Positions 17,501 to 26,271 of a stretch of 33,941 nucleotides of DNA are shown here, piece after piece (position 1 is the first letter of the stretch; the number at the start of each line of letters is the position of its first letter). The position numbers were made by a program, and so were the translations under genes. The notes under the pieces were generated by a model, which saw only the letters and a program-made list of their open reading frames with translations, was not told where the DNA came from and did not search any database. The stretch is from an uncultured delta proteobacterium (GTDB taxonomy: Bacteria > Bdellovibrionota_C > UBA2361 > OMII01). Where the stretch lies: assembly GCA_903920005.1 (NCBI GenBank), contig CAIXKI010000187.1, forward strand, positions 1 to 33,941, written 5' to 3'.

Positions 17501-20500
17501 TGGCTATCTACGCGGCATTCCTAGACCTAAACACACTCTCATACTCTCTTCCATTCTTAGCCCTCTGGGGAACATCACCATTTATCGCGAAAAAGATATC
17601 GAGACCAGTAGAGGCTGTCTCTATCGCGGCATCCCCAGGCGAAGCCCACTATCTTAAAGAAGCAGGCTTCGATACGTGGCTCTTCTTTAATCACCACATG
17701 CGTGAGGACTACAACTACCTCATGCCAGACAACCTGCAGCTCATCCCGAGCGAGGTGGTTGCGGAGCGCACATCCCCCACTAATATATCACTCTCACTCC
17801 TGACAATATTCTCCGCGTACGATCTCGGCTTTGTACCTTTCCATCGAGCCGTTCATCGCGCATCGCTCCCCATGAACACCATTGCGGCGATGGAGAAGTA
17901 TCGTGGGCACCTCTTTAATTGGTACGCTATTCGTAACCTTGCCCCCTTGAGTCCACGATACATCTCAACGGTCGACAGCGGTAACATGCTCGGGCACCTC
18001 TACACGATGAGAACGATCCTGGAACACGCTCATCACACCCCACTTGCGTCCGATTCCCACAAAGCGGCACTTATTGCTCGCCTCGAGGCGACGTTAAAAG
18101 AAAAAACCTCGCTTGAGCGGTCCGAGTTAGAGCTACTCACTGGGCTCCATGGTACCCTCCGAACTAGTAAGAGTGGCGACACCCTGTCGTGGCTCTCAGT
18201 TGTGTTTTCGCACGAGACAGCGTTGAGCGACATCGCGGCGAGACACGCGCATGATGCGCCCGATCGAGGAAGCTCGGTTCAAAAACTTGCAGCGCTTCTG
18301 GAAGACTTCCTACACCTCAAGCCACTCTATCTTTGGATTCACCAGCTTCGTGAATTAGAACTAAAAGGCAATTCATCGCCAGCGGCCGCCATAGTACAGT
18401 CCGCGTCCCGCGCGCCGTTCACGATGCATTCTCTAAGAATCCTTTTCGAAAAAGTCGATGCCATGATTATTGCGGAGAGCGCAACTGGCTCCGCCGACCT
18501 CCGCCCTCTCGGGCAGGCTCTTACTGACGCGAGGGGAGTCGTTGAGACATGCGAAACAACTCTCGACACCATGCTTCAACAGGTCACCACTCTCATCGAT
18601 GAGATGGACTTCTCATTCCTTTACGATGAGTATCGGTCTCTCTTTACTATCGGTTTCAATGCGGAGCATGCGCGCAGAGACGTGAGCTTCTACGACCTGC
18701 TCGCCTCTGAAGCTCGTCTCTTAAGCTTCCTTGCGGTAGCGCGAGGAGAGGTTCCACAAAAACACTGGTTCTCATTGGGTCGTTCGCTGGCCAGCACTCC
18801 AGGAGGCAAAGCGCTCGTCTCATGGAGCGGGACGATGTTCGAGTACCTCATGCCATTCCTGGTAATGAGAGACTATCCCACCACCATTCTCGGCCGCACA
18901 GGGCGCGCTATCGTCGAAGCGCAGGTGCACTACGCGAACCGTCAGTCGGTTCCGTGGGGTATCTCTGAATCCGCGTATAGCGGCGTCGATTTCGAAAAAA
19001 CCTACCAATACCGAGCATTCGGAGTTCCCGGTCTCGGATTGAAGCGTGGACTCTCCGAAGATCTCGTTATATCACCATACTCGACTTTCCTAGCGCTCCC
19101 CTTCGCGCAAAGCCTCGACAGTTGCATCACGAATCTTAAGAAACTAGAAGCAGAGGGAGCGCGCGGCATGTACGGTTTCTTTGAGGCCGTTGACTACACA
19201 CCAAGCCGGAGCCTCCGGACTGAGGGTAAACACATCGTTCAGTCGTTCTTCGCGCATCATCAAGGCATGTCGCTCGTCAGCATCAACAACGTTATTAACA
19301 GCGACGTCATGGTGGAGCGATTTCATGCACAGCCAGTCATTCGATCAGCGGAACTTTTGTTACACGAGAAATTCCCAGAGCGTGTTTCAGCTATTAAGCC
19401 GCACGCCCCAGAACTGACAAAGCTCATCACCGAGGAAACTCAAAAAGAGGAGCCTGGACTAGAGGTGATAACGTCTCCTCACACCTCCGCGCCCCGGGTT
19501 CGAGTGCTCTCGAACGGACGCTACTCAATTATGGTTGACTCCTCGGGCGGTGGATTCAGCGCCTATCAGAAGAGGACCATCCTCACTCGATGGAGAGAGG
19601 ACCCAACGACAACCGCTCACGGCTCATTTATTTATATTCGGGACAGAAAGAAGGGAACCCTCTGGTCGACAGCCTATCAGCCAACGAAGAAAGAGCCTGA
19701 TTCTTACGAGGCGATATTCAGTCCTGGTCGCGCGGAGTTCAAGCGTTTCGATGATAAGATCTTCGTGCATACTGAGATCACAGTCGCCCCTGAAGACGAT
19801 GTTGAGCTTCGGCGAGTCACGATCACAAACCTCGGAGATTCGGATCGAGAACTTGAATTAACAAGTTACATAGAGCCTGTATTACTCTCTCAACAGGGAG
19901 ACTCCTCGCATCCCGCCTTCAGCAAGCTCTTTATTCGAGCCGAGGTCTTAAAAGACTCGGATGCGATACTTTGCTCACGACGCCCGCGGACTGAATCTGA
20001 AGAGGAGCTCTTCCTCTTTCACCGCGTGACTCTCAAGACGAGCTACGCGCCTATACAATTCGATACCTCTCGCGCCTCCTTTATCGGACGCGGAGGCTCA
20101 ATGCGTAACCCAGCCCGATTCTCGGAGTCTCACGTACCGACTCACTCGGAAGCGAGCTCGATCGACCCAATCGCGTCTCTGGGATGTAAGGTCAGACTCG
20201 AGAGTGGAGCAAGCGAGACGCTCGTTTTCATCACCGGCGCCGCCAAGACCCGCAGAGAGGCGATCGGCCTCGTGGATCGCTATCAAGATCTACTTCATGT
20301 GAGCCGCGCGTTCGAGCTTTCATGGAGCCGCGCGCAGATTGAGCTCAGAAGTCACGCGTACTCGGCTATCCAGGCAGACCTTTTCCACCGGTTGGCTGGC
20401 TCCCTCATGTACAACGAGGATAGCGTTCGAGGCACATCAGAGTCGATGATGGCGAACCGGCTAACCCAATCAGGGCTGTGGCGCTTCGGTATCTCGGGAG

Positions 20501-23385
20501 ATCTTCCGATCGTACTCCTACGAATGAGTGATGCGCGACAGACTAAAGTCGCCCAAGAGCTTCTCCTCGCGCATCACTTCCTCAGAGAGCGAGGAATAGA
20601 GATCGATCTCGTCGTCCTCTACAAGAGCGAGGGAAGCTACCTCCAGAACTTAGCGGAGGAGCTTAAAGATGTCGTTCGTTTGAGCCCCGCTGGCCAACTT
20701 CTGGACCGCGCGGGCGGGGTGTTCCTCAGGTCAACAAGCCAAATCTCTGAGGGTGAGATAGCCCTCCTTGAGACCGTTTGTCGAGTACTTGTTGACGCGG
20801 ACATCGGAACCCTAACAGACGCGCTTAAGACCTCAGCCTTCGAGCAGGTGATCCCGGCGGTACCACCGGTACCGCGCAAAAGAGCTCAAGGTCTCCTACC
20901 GGCCCTCCCCGCTCTACTCTACGAAAATGGATTCGGCGGGTTCTCACCCGACACCAACCACTACGTTCTTCCTCGAGTCGGAACGACACGGCCTCCACTT
21001 CCGTGGGTGAACGTGGTTTCCAATCCAACTTTCGGATTCATCGTTACCGAGTGCGGTGGTGGGTATACCTGGTCAGATAACAGCCGCGAGAATCGGCTTA
21101 CGAGCTGGAGCAACGATCCGGTTCTGGATCCTCCGAGTGAAGCGGTCTACCTCAGACGATCAGAACATGGCGACTACTGGTCATTAACTCCAGCTCCTGC
21201 GGGAGACGGTCTGGACTATGTAGTAGAGCATGGCTTTGGCTCCTCCAGCTTCCAAACAGCCAATCAAGGAATCTCCTCGAAGCTCACCATCTCGGGAGCT
21301 AGTCACGATAAGGTGAAGTGGTACTCAATCGTCCTCTCGAACAATGAAGGGACCGAACAGAAACTAGAGCTTTATTTCTACGCGGACCTTGTACTTGGCG
21401 TAACGAGAGAGACTTCATATCGTTTCGTCACTACGCACTTTGATCGCTCTGCTCAAACGTTGTGCGCCCAAAACCACTACAACAATGAATTCGCAGGACA
21501 TGTGGTCGCTCTCGGAAGTAGCGAGCCAATCATCAGCTTCTCGGCATCGCGACTCGAGTTCTTGGGCCGTAACGGTGACCTTCAAAGGCCGGCGGCCCTC
21601 GAACGTGGCGCTCAGGTGCCGTTCTTCCCAGCCAAACCCAAACCGGTCAAGCTCACGGGCAAAGTGGGCGCGGGCATCGACCCCTGCGGCCTCATTCACA
21701 TCAGCGTCGCTCTCAAGCCACGAGAAGAACGTACGATACACTTCTTCATCTCCGAGTCAGGAACGATGGAGCAAATGCGTACGGACGCGACGAAGTATCG
21801 AAGCGTTCAAACTCAACGGGTTGCGCTTAATGGCGTAGAGAGCTCGTGGGCTGACCTTCTCACGACGGTCCAAGTGAAGACTCCAAGTCCCGCCTTTGAT
21901 CTCATGATGAACGGGTGGCTGCTCTATCAGACACTCTCGTGTCGACTGATGGGTCGCTCAGCGTTCTACCAAAGCGGCGGCGCTCTTGGATTCAGAGATC
22001 AACTCCAGGACTCGCTCGCCCTTCTGCCAAGCAGGCCAGAAGCAGTTCGCTCTCAAATAATCTTGCACGCCGCTCATCAATTCGTTGAGGGAGATGTGCA
22101 ACACTGGTGGCATCCGCCGACCGGTAGAGGTGTACGAACGAGGATCTCGGATGACCTCCTCTGGTTACCGTATGCGGTTGCTCGATACGTAGAGGCAACT
22201 GGCGACTATTCAATCCTGAACCAAGAGGTTTCGTTCCTCCGTGGCCCCCCACTGGGTGAGGAGCAGATGGAAACCTACTTCGTGCCAGACTTGAACGGGG
22301 CGAGCGGCACGATACTCGAACACTGCTTACGGACATTCAGCGCCACTTCAGCTGTCGGTGACCACGGGCTTCCGCTCATTGGTGGAGGAGACTGGAACGA
22401 CGGAATGAATGAGGTCGGTCGACACGGCCGGGGCGAGAGTGTCTGGCTTGCGTGGTTCCAGATCGAAGTTATTAAACACTTTACACCACTCCTTGAAGCG
22501 CAGGGCGACCACGAAACCGCGACTACGCTGCGTCAACGCGCGGAACGTTTAAGAGACGCCGCGGAGAAACACGCCTGGGATGGTGAATGGTACCGCAGAG
22601 CATTCTTCGACGACGGGTCCCCTCTTGGAAGTAAGAGTAACGAGGAGTGTCAGATCGACTCCCTAGCTCAGTCCTGGGCGATTATTAGTGGCGCGGGCGA
22701 TCAAGAGAGAACGAGCCAGGCGATGCAAGCGGTTCGAGAGCACCTCGTCGATGAGGAAGGTAAGCTCATTAAGCTCCTAACACCTCCGTTTAATCGGTCT
22801 GAGAAGAATCCTGGATATATCCAGGGATATCCTCCTGGGGTTCGAGAAAATGGTGGTCAGTACACACACGCGTCCGCGTGGGTGATTATAGCTAACGCCC
22901 TCATGGGTCGTGGCACCGAAGCGTTGAACCTCTTCGAGCTTATTAACCCAATTAACCACACTAGCAGCGCCGATGGAGTATCGACCTATCAAGCTGAGCC
23001 CTATGTGTTGTGCGGCGATGTATATTCAGAAGGCGCACTACGCGGTCGCGCGGGGTGGAGCTGGTACACGGGTTCCTCCGGATGGATGTATCAAGCTGGT
23101 CTTGAGTATATCGTTGGGCTCAAAGTGCACCCGAACCACTTCACTATAGATCCGGTCATTCCGGCTTCGTGGCCCGAGTTCACCCTAACCTACCGACGCA
23201 ACAACAAGACCTTCGTGATTGAAGTGATTAACGAGGGGCATATTGAGCATGGGGTCAGCGCAATCGCTATCAACGGAAAGATAGCAACGGGCCGCGAGAT
23301 CCCATACGAAGACCCCTCGTACGGAGCTACCGTCTCAGTACGAGTCACGTTGGCATCAGCGGACAAGGCCTCTATAGCGATATAA
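14503..23385 (+). CDS. ndvB: cyclic beta-1,2-glucan synthase (NdvB/ChvB/Cgs type)
   Basis: This giant inner-membrane enzyme (up to 2960 aa) builds cyclic beta-1,2-glucan from UDP-glucose. An N-terminal region (AEWMLDNYHVVERHI, about 126-140) is followed by membrane helices near 462-503. The GT84 domain has the DxD motif D673-S-D675 and RLHRW (818-822) in HRWVRGDWQ. More membrane helices lie at about 868-920 and 988-1023. The cyclisation (GH189-like) module spans about 1040-1600 (FFNHHMREDYNYLMPDN and HHQGMSLVSINNV). GH94 phosphorylase-type modules, which set ring size, follow, with GGGDWNDGM at 2627-2635. All key modules look intact. The start is unsure: TTG 14503, GTG 14557 and GTG 14581 are all in frame, none with a good ribosome binding site. 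The 155 bases upstream hold no clear gene. Confidence 0.93.
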   Translation: MACRKRPRERLVSFRSIRVITPSPSLVNRIRRATAPLRRSIASLGRLSPFSNSDVQPEAPWRAEVLSREALAELALQLAEQHRGTFGPSGSTKLLHSYRANRETLKHVYQCLADAARRGESLTAGAEWMLDNYHVVERHIAMIKKYLPWAFYRTLPKFKQGDLKGFPRVYNLALEFIVHTDAAVDANLAAVFLSSYQQRLELSSGELWAFPIMLRFALFENLRRLTREAEKELLARRDVFSLVDSVLGDESKPGTEIMNELARKISERETFLPHGALELIKRLRVRGRKAFLALQFIEETLRERGLDYEDLQRTQDHMQAARQISVGNTLTSLTAIDQMNWRDWFETVSLADKLLRQDPARTYSRCDFTTRDRIRHDIERIAKRLSLTDSAVAAAALACAETANLAYPGDDNESLCKKYVGSFFIGDGRLILEERLGYTPSIKHQIIRFLEKHAVASYMASIFFVTFMLVVYVLLISEWADVSTWVLLVTLAIAFLPMSELASSLVQYLVTRSVTPRPLPKLSFEERVPEGLNTLVTVHTIFSSTSSIQKAIDGLEVRFLANEDPAFTYVLMADIPDASTEQTSVDEEIIGIAKDGIETLNIRHASADRPRFTLFFRRRLWNPNEKRWMAWERKRGKIEELNRFLLGDDNTTLSLVVGDAAQLRSARYIITLDSDSQLSRDVAKKLVATIAHPLNQAVIDPTINRVVRGYGLIQPRVTISLTSATSSWFSRLFSGQAGLDPYTNVVSDVYQDLFAEGSYVGKGIYDIRAFESVMEGRVPENTLLSHDLFEGSFARVGLASDIELYDDFPSRYMAYSKRLHRWVRGDWQLLPWLLPRWVTGNRIPKSNLSTLARWKMLDNLRRSLLAPTSLAALIGGWLFLPGGPLTWTVLVLLVVSFPVFTGLASVFALPTVGISLGGFLGDIGVDLWRQTIRSLCAICFLPHQAALMLHAIGVTLARVFVTGTNLLEWEPAERSEQRTKNEIRIYMRLFTPVMITIVALAIYAAFLDLNTLSYSLPFLALWGTSPFIAKKISRPVEAVSIAASPGEAHYLKEAGFDTWLFFNHHMREDYNYLMPDNLQLIPSEVVAERTSPTNISLSLLTIFSAYDLGFVPFHRAVHRASLPMNTIAAMEKYRGHLFNWYAIRNLAPLSPRYISTVDSGNMLGHLYTMRTILEHAHHTPLASDSHKAALIARLEATLKEKTSLERSELELLTGLHGTLRTSKSGDTLSWLSVVFSHETALSDIAARHAHDAPDRGSSVQKLAALLEDFLHLKPLYLWIHQLRELELKGNSSPAAAIVQSASRAPFTMHSLRILFEKVDAMIIAESATGSADLRPLGQALTDARGVVETCETTLDTMLQQVTTLIDEMDFSFLYDEYRSLFTIGFNAEHARRDVSFYDLLASEARLLSFLAVARGEVPQKHWFSLGRSLASTPGGKALVSWSGTMFEYLMPFLVMRDYPTTILGRTGRAIVEAQVHYANRQSVPWGISESAYSGVDFEKTYQYRAFGVPGLGLKRGLSEDLVISPYSTFLALPFAQSLDSCITNLKKLEAEGARGMYGFFEAVDYTPSRSLRTEGKHIVQSFFAHHQGMSLVSINNVINSDVMVERFHAQPVIRSAELLLHEKFPERVSAIKPHAPELTKLITEETQKEEPGLEVITSPHTSAPRVRVLSNGRYSIMVDSSGGGFSAYQKRTILTRWREDPTTTAHGSFIYIRDRKKGTLWSTAYQPTKKEPDSYEAIFSPGRAEFKRFDDKIFVHTEITVAPEDDVELRRVTITNLGDSDRELELTSYIEPVLLSQQGDSSHPAFSKLFIRAEVLKDSDAILCSRRPRTESEEELFLFHRVTLKTSYAPIQFDTSRASFIGRGGSMRNPARFSESHVPTHSEASSIDPIASLGCKVRLESGASETLVFITGAAKTRREAIGLVDRYQDLLHVSRAFELSWSRAQIELRSHAYSAIQADLFHRLAGSLMYNEDSVRGTSESMMANRLTQSGLWRFGISGDLPIVLLRMSDARQTKVAQELLLAHHFLRERGIEIDLVVLYKSEGSYLQNLAEELKDVVRLSPAGQLLDRAGGVFLRSTSQISEGEIALLETVCRVLVDADIGTLTDALKTSAFEQVIPAVPPVPRKRAQGLLPALPALLYENGFGGFSPDTNHYVLPRVGTTRPPLPWVNVVSNPTFGFIVTECGGGYTWSDNSRENRLTSWSNDPVLDPPSEAVYLRRSEHGDYWSLTPAPAGDGLDYVVEHGFGSSSFQTANQGISSKLTISGASHDKVKWYSIVLSNNEGTEQKLELYFYADLVLGVTRETSYRFVTTHFDRSAQTLCAQNHYNNEFAGHVVALGSSEPIISFSASRLEFLGRNGDLQRPAALERGAQVPFFPAKPKPVKLTGKVGAGIDPCGLIHISVALKPREERTIHFFISESGTMEQMRTDATKYRSVQTQRVALNGVESSWADLLTTVQVKTPSPAFDLMMNGWLLYQTLSCRLMGRSAFYQSGGALGFRDQLQDSLALLPSRPEAVRSQIILHAAHQFVEGDVQHWWHPPTGRGVRTRISDDLLWLPYAVARYVEATGDYSILNQEVSFLRGPPLGEEQMETYFVPDLNGASGTILEHCLRTFSATSAVGDHGLPLIGGGDWNDGMNEVGRHGRGESVWLAWFQIEVIKHFTPLLEAQGDHETATTLRQRAERLRDAAEKHAWDGEWYRRAFFDDGSPLGSKSNEECQIDSLAQSWAIISGAGDQERTSQAMQAVREHLVDEEGKLIKLLTPPFNRSEKNPGYIQGYPPGVRENGGQYTHASAWVIIANALMGRGTEALNLFELINPINHTSSADGVSTYQAEPYVLCGDVYSEGALRGRAGWSWYTGSSGWMYQAGLEYIVGLKVHPNHFTIDPVIPASWPEFTLTYRRNNKTFVIEVINEGHIEHGVSAIAINGKIATGREIPYEDPSYGATVSVRVTLASADKASIAI

Positions 23386-23454
23386 AAGAGCCGTTATCAC
23401 CACTATTAAAACCTAAAAACAGCGGGTTAGTATCAGAGAGCCGCGGCTATTCGT

Positions 23455-24567
23455 ATGTTTCGTATCCTATTAAGAATATGCGCGACCCTCGCTCTCGTTT
23501 GGACAACATCACGCATCGCCGCGTCAGCTCTTCCGATCTCGCCGGGCGACATAGGTACACGTGATGGCATTCAGTACTGGAACTCTCTTCAGCTTCTTCT
23601 GAGCGGTGAAAATCCGTACGATCCGCAGGCGGTGCTCGATCTTGAGGCGACGATCGGTGGATATAAGAATCAGCCCACCATGTCACGTAATCCTCCTTGG
23701 GTGGCGGTATTTCTATCTCCGATATTTTGGGGAAGCTTTTCCCAAGCGATGTGGGCATGGAGGTTGGCTCAGCTCATACTAGTCGTTGTTATCTGGAGAC
23801 TCGTTGTTCCCTCTCACGCCTCGAGAGAACAAAAGATCGTTTCAGGTATAGCGTTAGCGGCCTTCTACCCCCTCCTCGATAGCTTTCATTCCGGCCAATT
23901 CGGAATCCTCCTCGCCTTGGGAATCACCCTCATCATCAGACAGAGGCAGCTTTCTTTTTCGCTTATGAGCACAACAGCGCTCGTTATCTGTCTATCCAAA
24001 CCGCACCTCTTCTTACCACTCTTTGGATATCTCGTTTTTGATAAAAGTAAGATACTCATTACAGCGGCCTGCGTTTGCGTAGCCGCTAGCCTGGCTTCCT
24101 TTGGCCTCGAGCCTCTCCTCTTTTGGATCGAATCCATTCGAGCACCACTTCACCCCGAACTTATAACCCGTGTGGTTGAATTCAGGAGCGACTCTCTTTG
24201 CTCGTGGACACGGGGTGTGCTCTCTGACTGGGGCTTCGGTGAATCCAGCTGGCTGATGCTCGTGTTCGCCTGCGCATCCTTGCTGTCCGGATATGTGGTC
24301 AAAAAGAGATCAAAGGATTTCGAGTGCGACGCACCTACTCTCGTGCTACTCGGCCTTCTACTAACCCCTTATGGATGGATGTCCGACTACACGATCCTCG
24401 TCCCGCTCATAATCGGACCGAAAGCACATCTTGAGCTCGCTACCCAACGCCTCAAAGTTATCGCTCTATGCGTGACATCTGCTGGAGGGGCAGCCGTTTT
24501 CGGTAGCGCGGCTCACGCGTGCGCGTGGGTACTGGTCCCCCTTTGTAGGCTCTTGAGGATCGCGTAA
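23455..24567 (+). CDS. GT87/DUF2029-type integral membrane glycosyltransferase
   Basis: This 370-aa protein has roughly nine or ten hydrophobic segments. The N-terminal periplasmic loop has the typical pattern of polyprenol-phosphate-sugar-dependent GT-C enzymes of family GT87: GTRDGIQYWNSLQLLLSG, then ENPYDPQAVL, then NPPWVAVFLSPI. The later signature HSGQFGILLALGI and the C-terminal TPYGWMSDYTILVPL also match the family. Such enzymes transfer mannose or other sugars to glycans on the outer face of the inner membrane; acceptor and donor here are unknown. It lies 69 bases after the glucan synthase on the same strand, so a role in adding side groups to that glucan is possible. A perfect 10-bp palindrome (AGCCGCGGCT) is at 23439-23448, just before the start. 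Confidence 0.78.
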   Translation: MFRILLRICATLALVWTTSRIAASALPISPGDIGTRDGIQYWNSLQLLLSGENPYDPQAVLDLEATIGGYKNQPTMSRNPPWVAVFLSPIFWGSFSQAMWAWRLAQLILVVVIWRLVVPSHASREQKIVSGIALAAFYPLLDSFHSGQFGILLALGITLIIRQRQLSFSLMSTTALVICLSKPHLFLPLFGYLVFDKSKILITAACVCVAASLASFGLEPLLFWIESIRAPLHPELITRVVEFRSDSLCSWTRGVLSDWGFGESSWLMLVFACASLLSGYVVKKRSKDFECDAPTLVLLGLLLTPYGWMSDYTILVPLIIGPKAHLELATQRLKVIALCVTSAGGAAVFGSAAHACAWVLVPLCRLLRIA

Positions 24568-24578
24568 AACAACCTCGC

Positions 24579-24627
24579 CATAGTCACCCTATCTGGCGTC
24601 ATACCGACTCGGCATAGTCACGCTATC
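24579..24627 (+). repeat. two 15-bp direct repeats upstream of the KaiC-like gene
   Basis: CATAGTCACCCTATC at 24579-24593 recurs as CATAGTCACGCTATC at 24613-24627, 14 of 15 bases identical and 34 bp apart start to start (about three helical turns). They lie in the otherwise empty 151-base interval before the KaiC-like operon, about 90-140 bases upstream of its start codon. The spacing would put both on one face of the DNA, as for a transcription factor's paired sites. No confident -35/-10 pair was identified. Confidence 0.5.
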
Positions 24628-24718
24628 CTCCTCCTGTTTGGCCCCCTCAAGCAGCCGAATTGTTTGAGCGATGGACAGCGTCTGCCAATCCATTGCATGC
24701 CTTGGAGATAAATCATCA

Positions 24719-26254
24719 ATGAGCAATGAGCCAAGCGGTCAAAACCATGACAAGCAGTCTGCGACCTACGTCTCCACCGGAATTACTGGTTTAGACATAG
24801 TCTTGAAAGGCGGTTTTCTTCAAAAAGGGCTCTATCTCCTCGAGGGAGACCCCGGATCTGGGAAAACCACCGTCGGACTACAATATTTACTTCATCACTA
24901 TAAAAATGGGGAACCCGTCCTCTACATAGCGATGACGGAATCACGACGGGACCTTGAGATGATATGCGACTCCCATGGTTGGGCACTCGAAGATCTTGAG
25001 CTGTTAATTCTGGGAAAAGCGTCTTTGAATCCCATTGAACAATCTCAACGCTCGATCTTCGATCCTAGCGAGACCCAACTCGGAGAGTTGATTCAAGCTG
25101 TGGTTGCCGAGATTGATCGAGTCAAGCCCTCTCATCTCGTCTTTGATGGGCTCGCGGAGCTGCGGCTATTAGCAGGTTCTCAGCTCACCTATCGTCGGCA
25201 ACTCATATCGCTCAAGCTTTTTTTAGTGGAACGCGGCGTAACCACACTCCTCCTTGATGACGGAACCACCAGCAGCACGGAAATCTCCGCGCATCAGAGC
25301 ATAGTTGGCGGAACTATCATATTGGAAAGTCACCTTCCTCAGTATGGTCGAGCCCGTCGTAGGTTATATATCGGAAAAGTAAGATGCTCGGATTTTAAAG
25401 AGGGCTTTCACGACTATGAGATCACCGCGGACGGGTTGTTAGTTTATCCAAGGCTTGTAGCACCGGAGCCTCTAGTGTTGGCGGAGCGGCGCATGCAATC
25501 AAGTGGAGTGGCGAATCTGGACCTCATGTTTAGTGGAGGTCTACTTACTGGCACTTCCTCTGTCTTTATTGGACCGTCAGGTGTAGGTAAAAGTACGGTG
25601 GCGATGCAATTCGTCGCCACGGCTCTCAAACTCGGCTTCAAGGCAGCCGTTTATACCTTTGATGAGGTGTTAGCGACCTTTATCGGGCGCTCGGAGAAAA
25701 TAAATTTCCAAGAGCCTGGCGCCCTACAACCTTATATTGAAGATGGGCGCCTAATCCTTCGTCAGATCGACCCCGCGGAGCTCACTCCTGGCTCGTTCGC
25801 GCAAGGAATACGCGACGCTGTGGACGGAGGGGTGTCAATTATTATAATTGATAGCCTTAACGGCTACATCAACTCCATGCCCGAGGAGAGATACCTCTCT
25901 ACGCATTTGCATGAGCTCGTTTCCTACCTCAATCAGAAAAACGTCATTACGATCATGGTGGTAGCTCAGCACGGAGTACTACGAGGAACTGTGGCTCATT
26001 TTAATGTTAGCTATCTTGCCGATACCGTTCTCCTATTCCGATATTTTGAGGAAACCGGAAAGATCTTGCGAGGGGTGACCGTTTTCAAGAATCGAACAGG
26101 CCCCCATGAAAATACCATGAGAGAAATGGTGCTGACAGACAAGGGAATCGTCGTAGGCGCTCCGCTGACTGAGATTCGACAGTTAGCCACTGGCGCTCTC
26201 TACGAAGATCCAGTCACAGTCGAACCCTTTCCGTATCAAGACATGACTCAATAA
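24719..26254 (+). CDS. KaiC-like double-domain RecA-type ATPase
   Basis: This 511-aa protein, close to KaiC's length, has two KaiC domains. Domain 1 (about 18-260) has GITGLDIVLKGGF, Walker A GDPGSGKTT (43-51) and the Walker B segment HLVFDGLAEL. Domain 2 (about 265-500) has Walker A GPSGVGKST (285-293) and IIIIDSLNGYI. The paired catalytic glutamates of cyanobacterial KaiC are altered: T73-E74 in domain 1 and D315-E316 in domain 2. The site matching KaiC's phosphorylated Ser-Thr reads NVSYLADTV, with Ser431 kept and Tyr432 for Thr. No kaiA or kaiB is present, so a clock role is unlikely; KaiC-like proteins commonly partner histidine kinases. ATG 24719 is preferred over ATG 24671 because of GGAGA upstream and where homology begins. 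The kinase gene follows by 17 bases. Confidence 0.87.
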   Translation: MSNEPSGQNHDKQSATYVSTGITGLDIVLKGGFLQKGLYLLEGDPGSGKTTVGLQYLLHHYKNGEPVLYIAMTESRRDLEMICDSHGWALEDLELLILGKASLNPIEQSQRSIFDPSETQLGELIQAVVAEIDRVKPSHLVFDGLAELRLLAGSQLTYRRQLISLKLFLVERGVTTLLLDDGTTSSTEISAHQSIVGGTIILESHLPQYGRARRRLYIGKVRCSDFKEGFHDYEITADGLLVYPRLVAPEPLVLAERRMQSSGVANLDLMFSGGLLTGTSSVFIGPSGVGKSTVAMQFVATALKLGFKAAVYTFDEVLATFIGRSEKINFQEPGALQPYIEDGRLILRQIDPAELTPGSFAQGIRDAVDGGVSIIIIDSLNGYINSMPEERYLSTHLHELVSYLNQKNVITIMVVAQHGVLRGTVAHFNVSYLADTVLLFRYFEETGKILRGVTVFKNRTGPHENTMREMVLTDKGIVVGAPLTEIRQLATGALYEDPVTVEPFPYQDMTQ

Positions 26255-26271
26255 TAAGGGGATCGATAACA

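Noticed and set aside
21415-21838. Long ORFs on either strand within the glucan synthase gene
   Set aside because: They are alternative-frame readings of a clearly conserved GH94-type coding region.
24719-26254. A true circadian clock KaiC
   Set aside because: No kaiA or kaiB, altered catalytic glutamates and phospho-site; KaiC-like signalling ATPase is the safer call.
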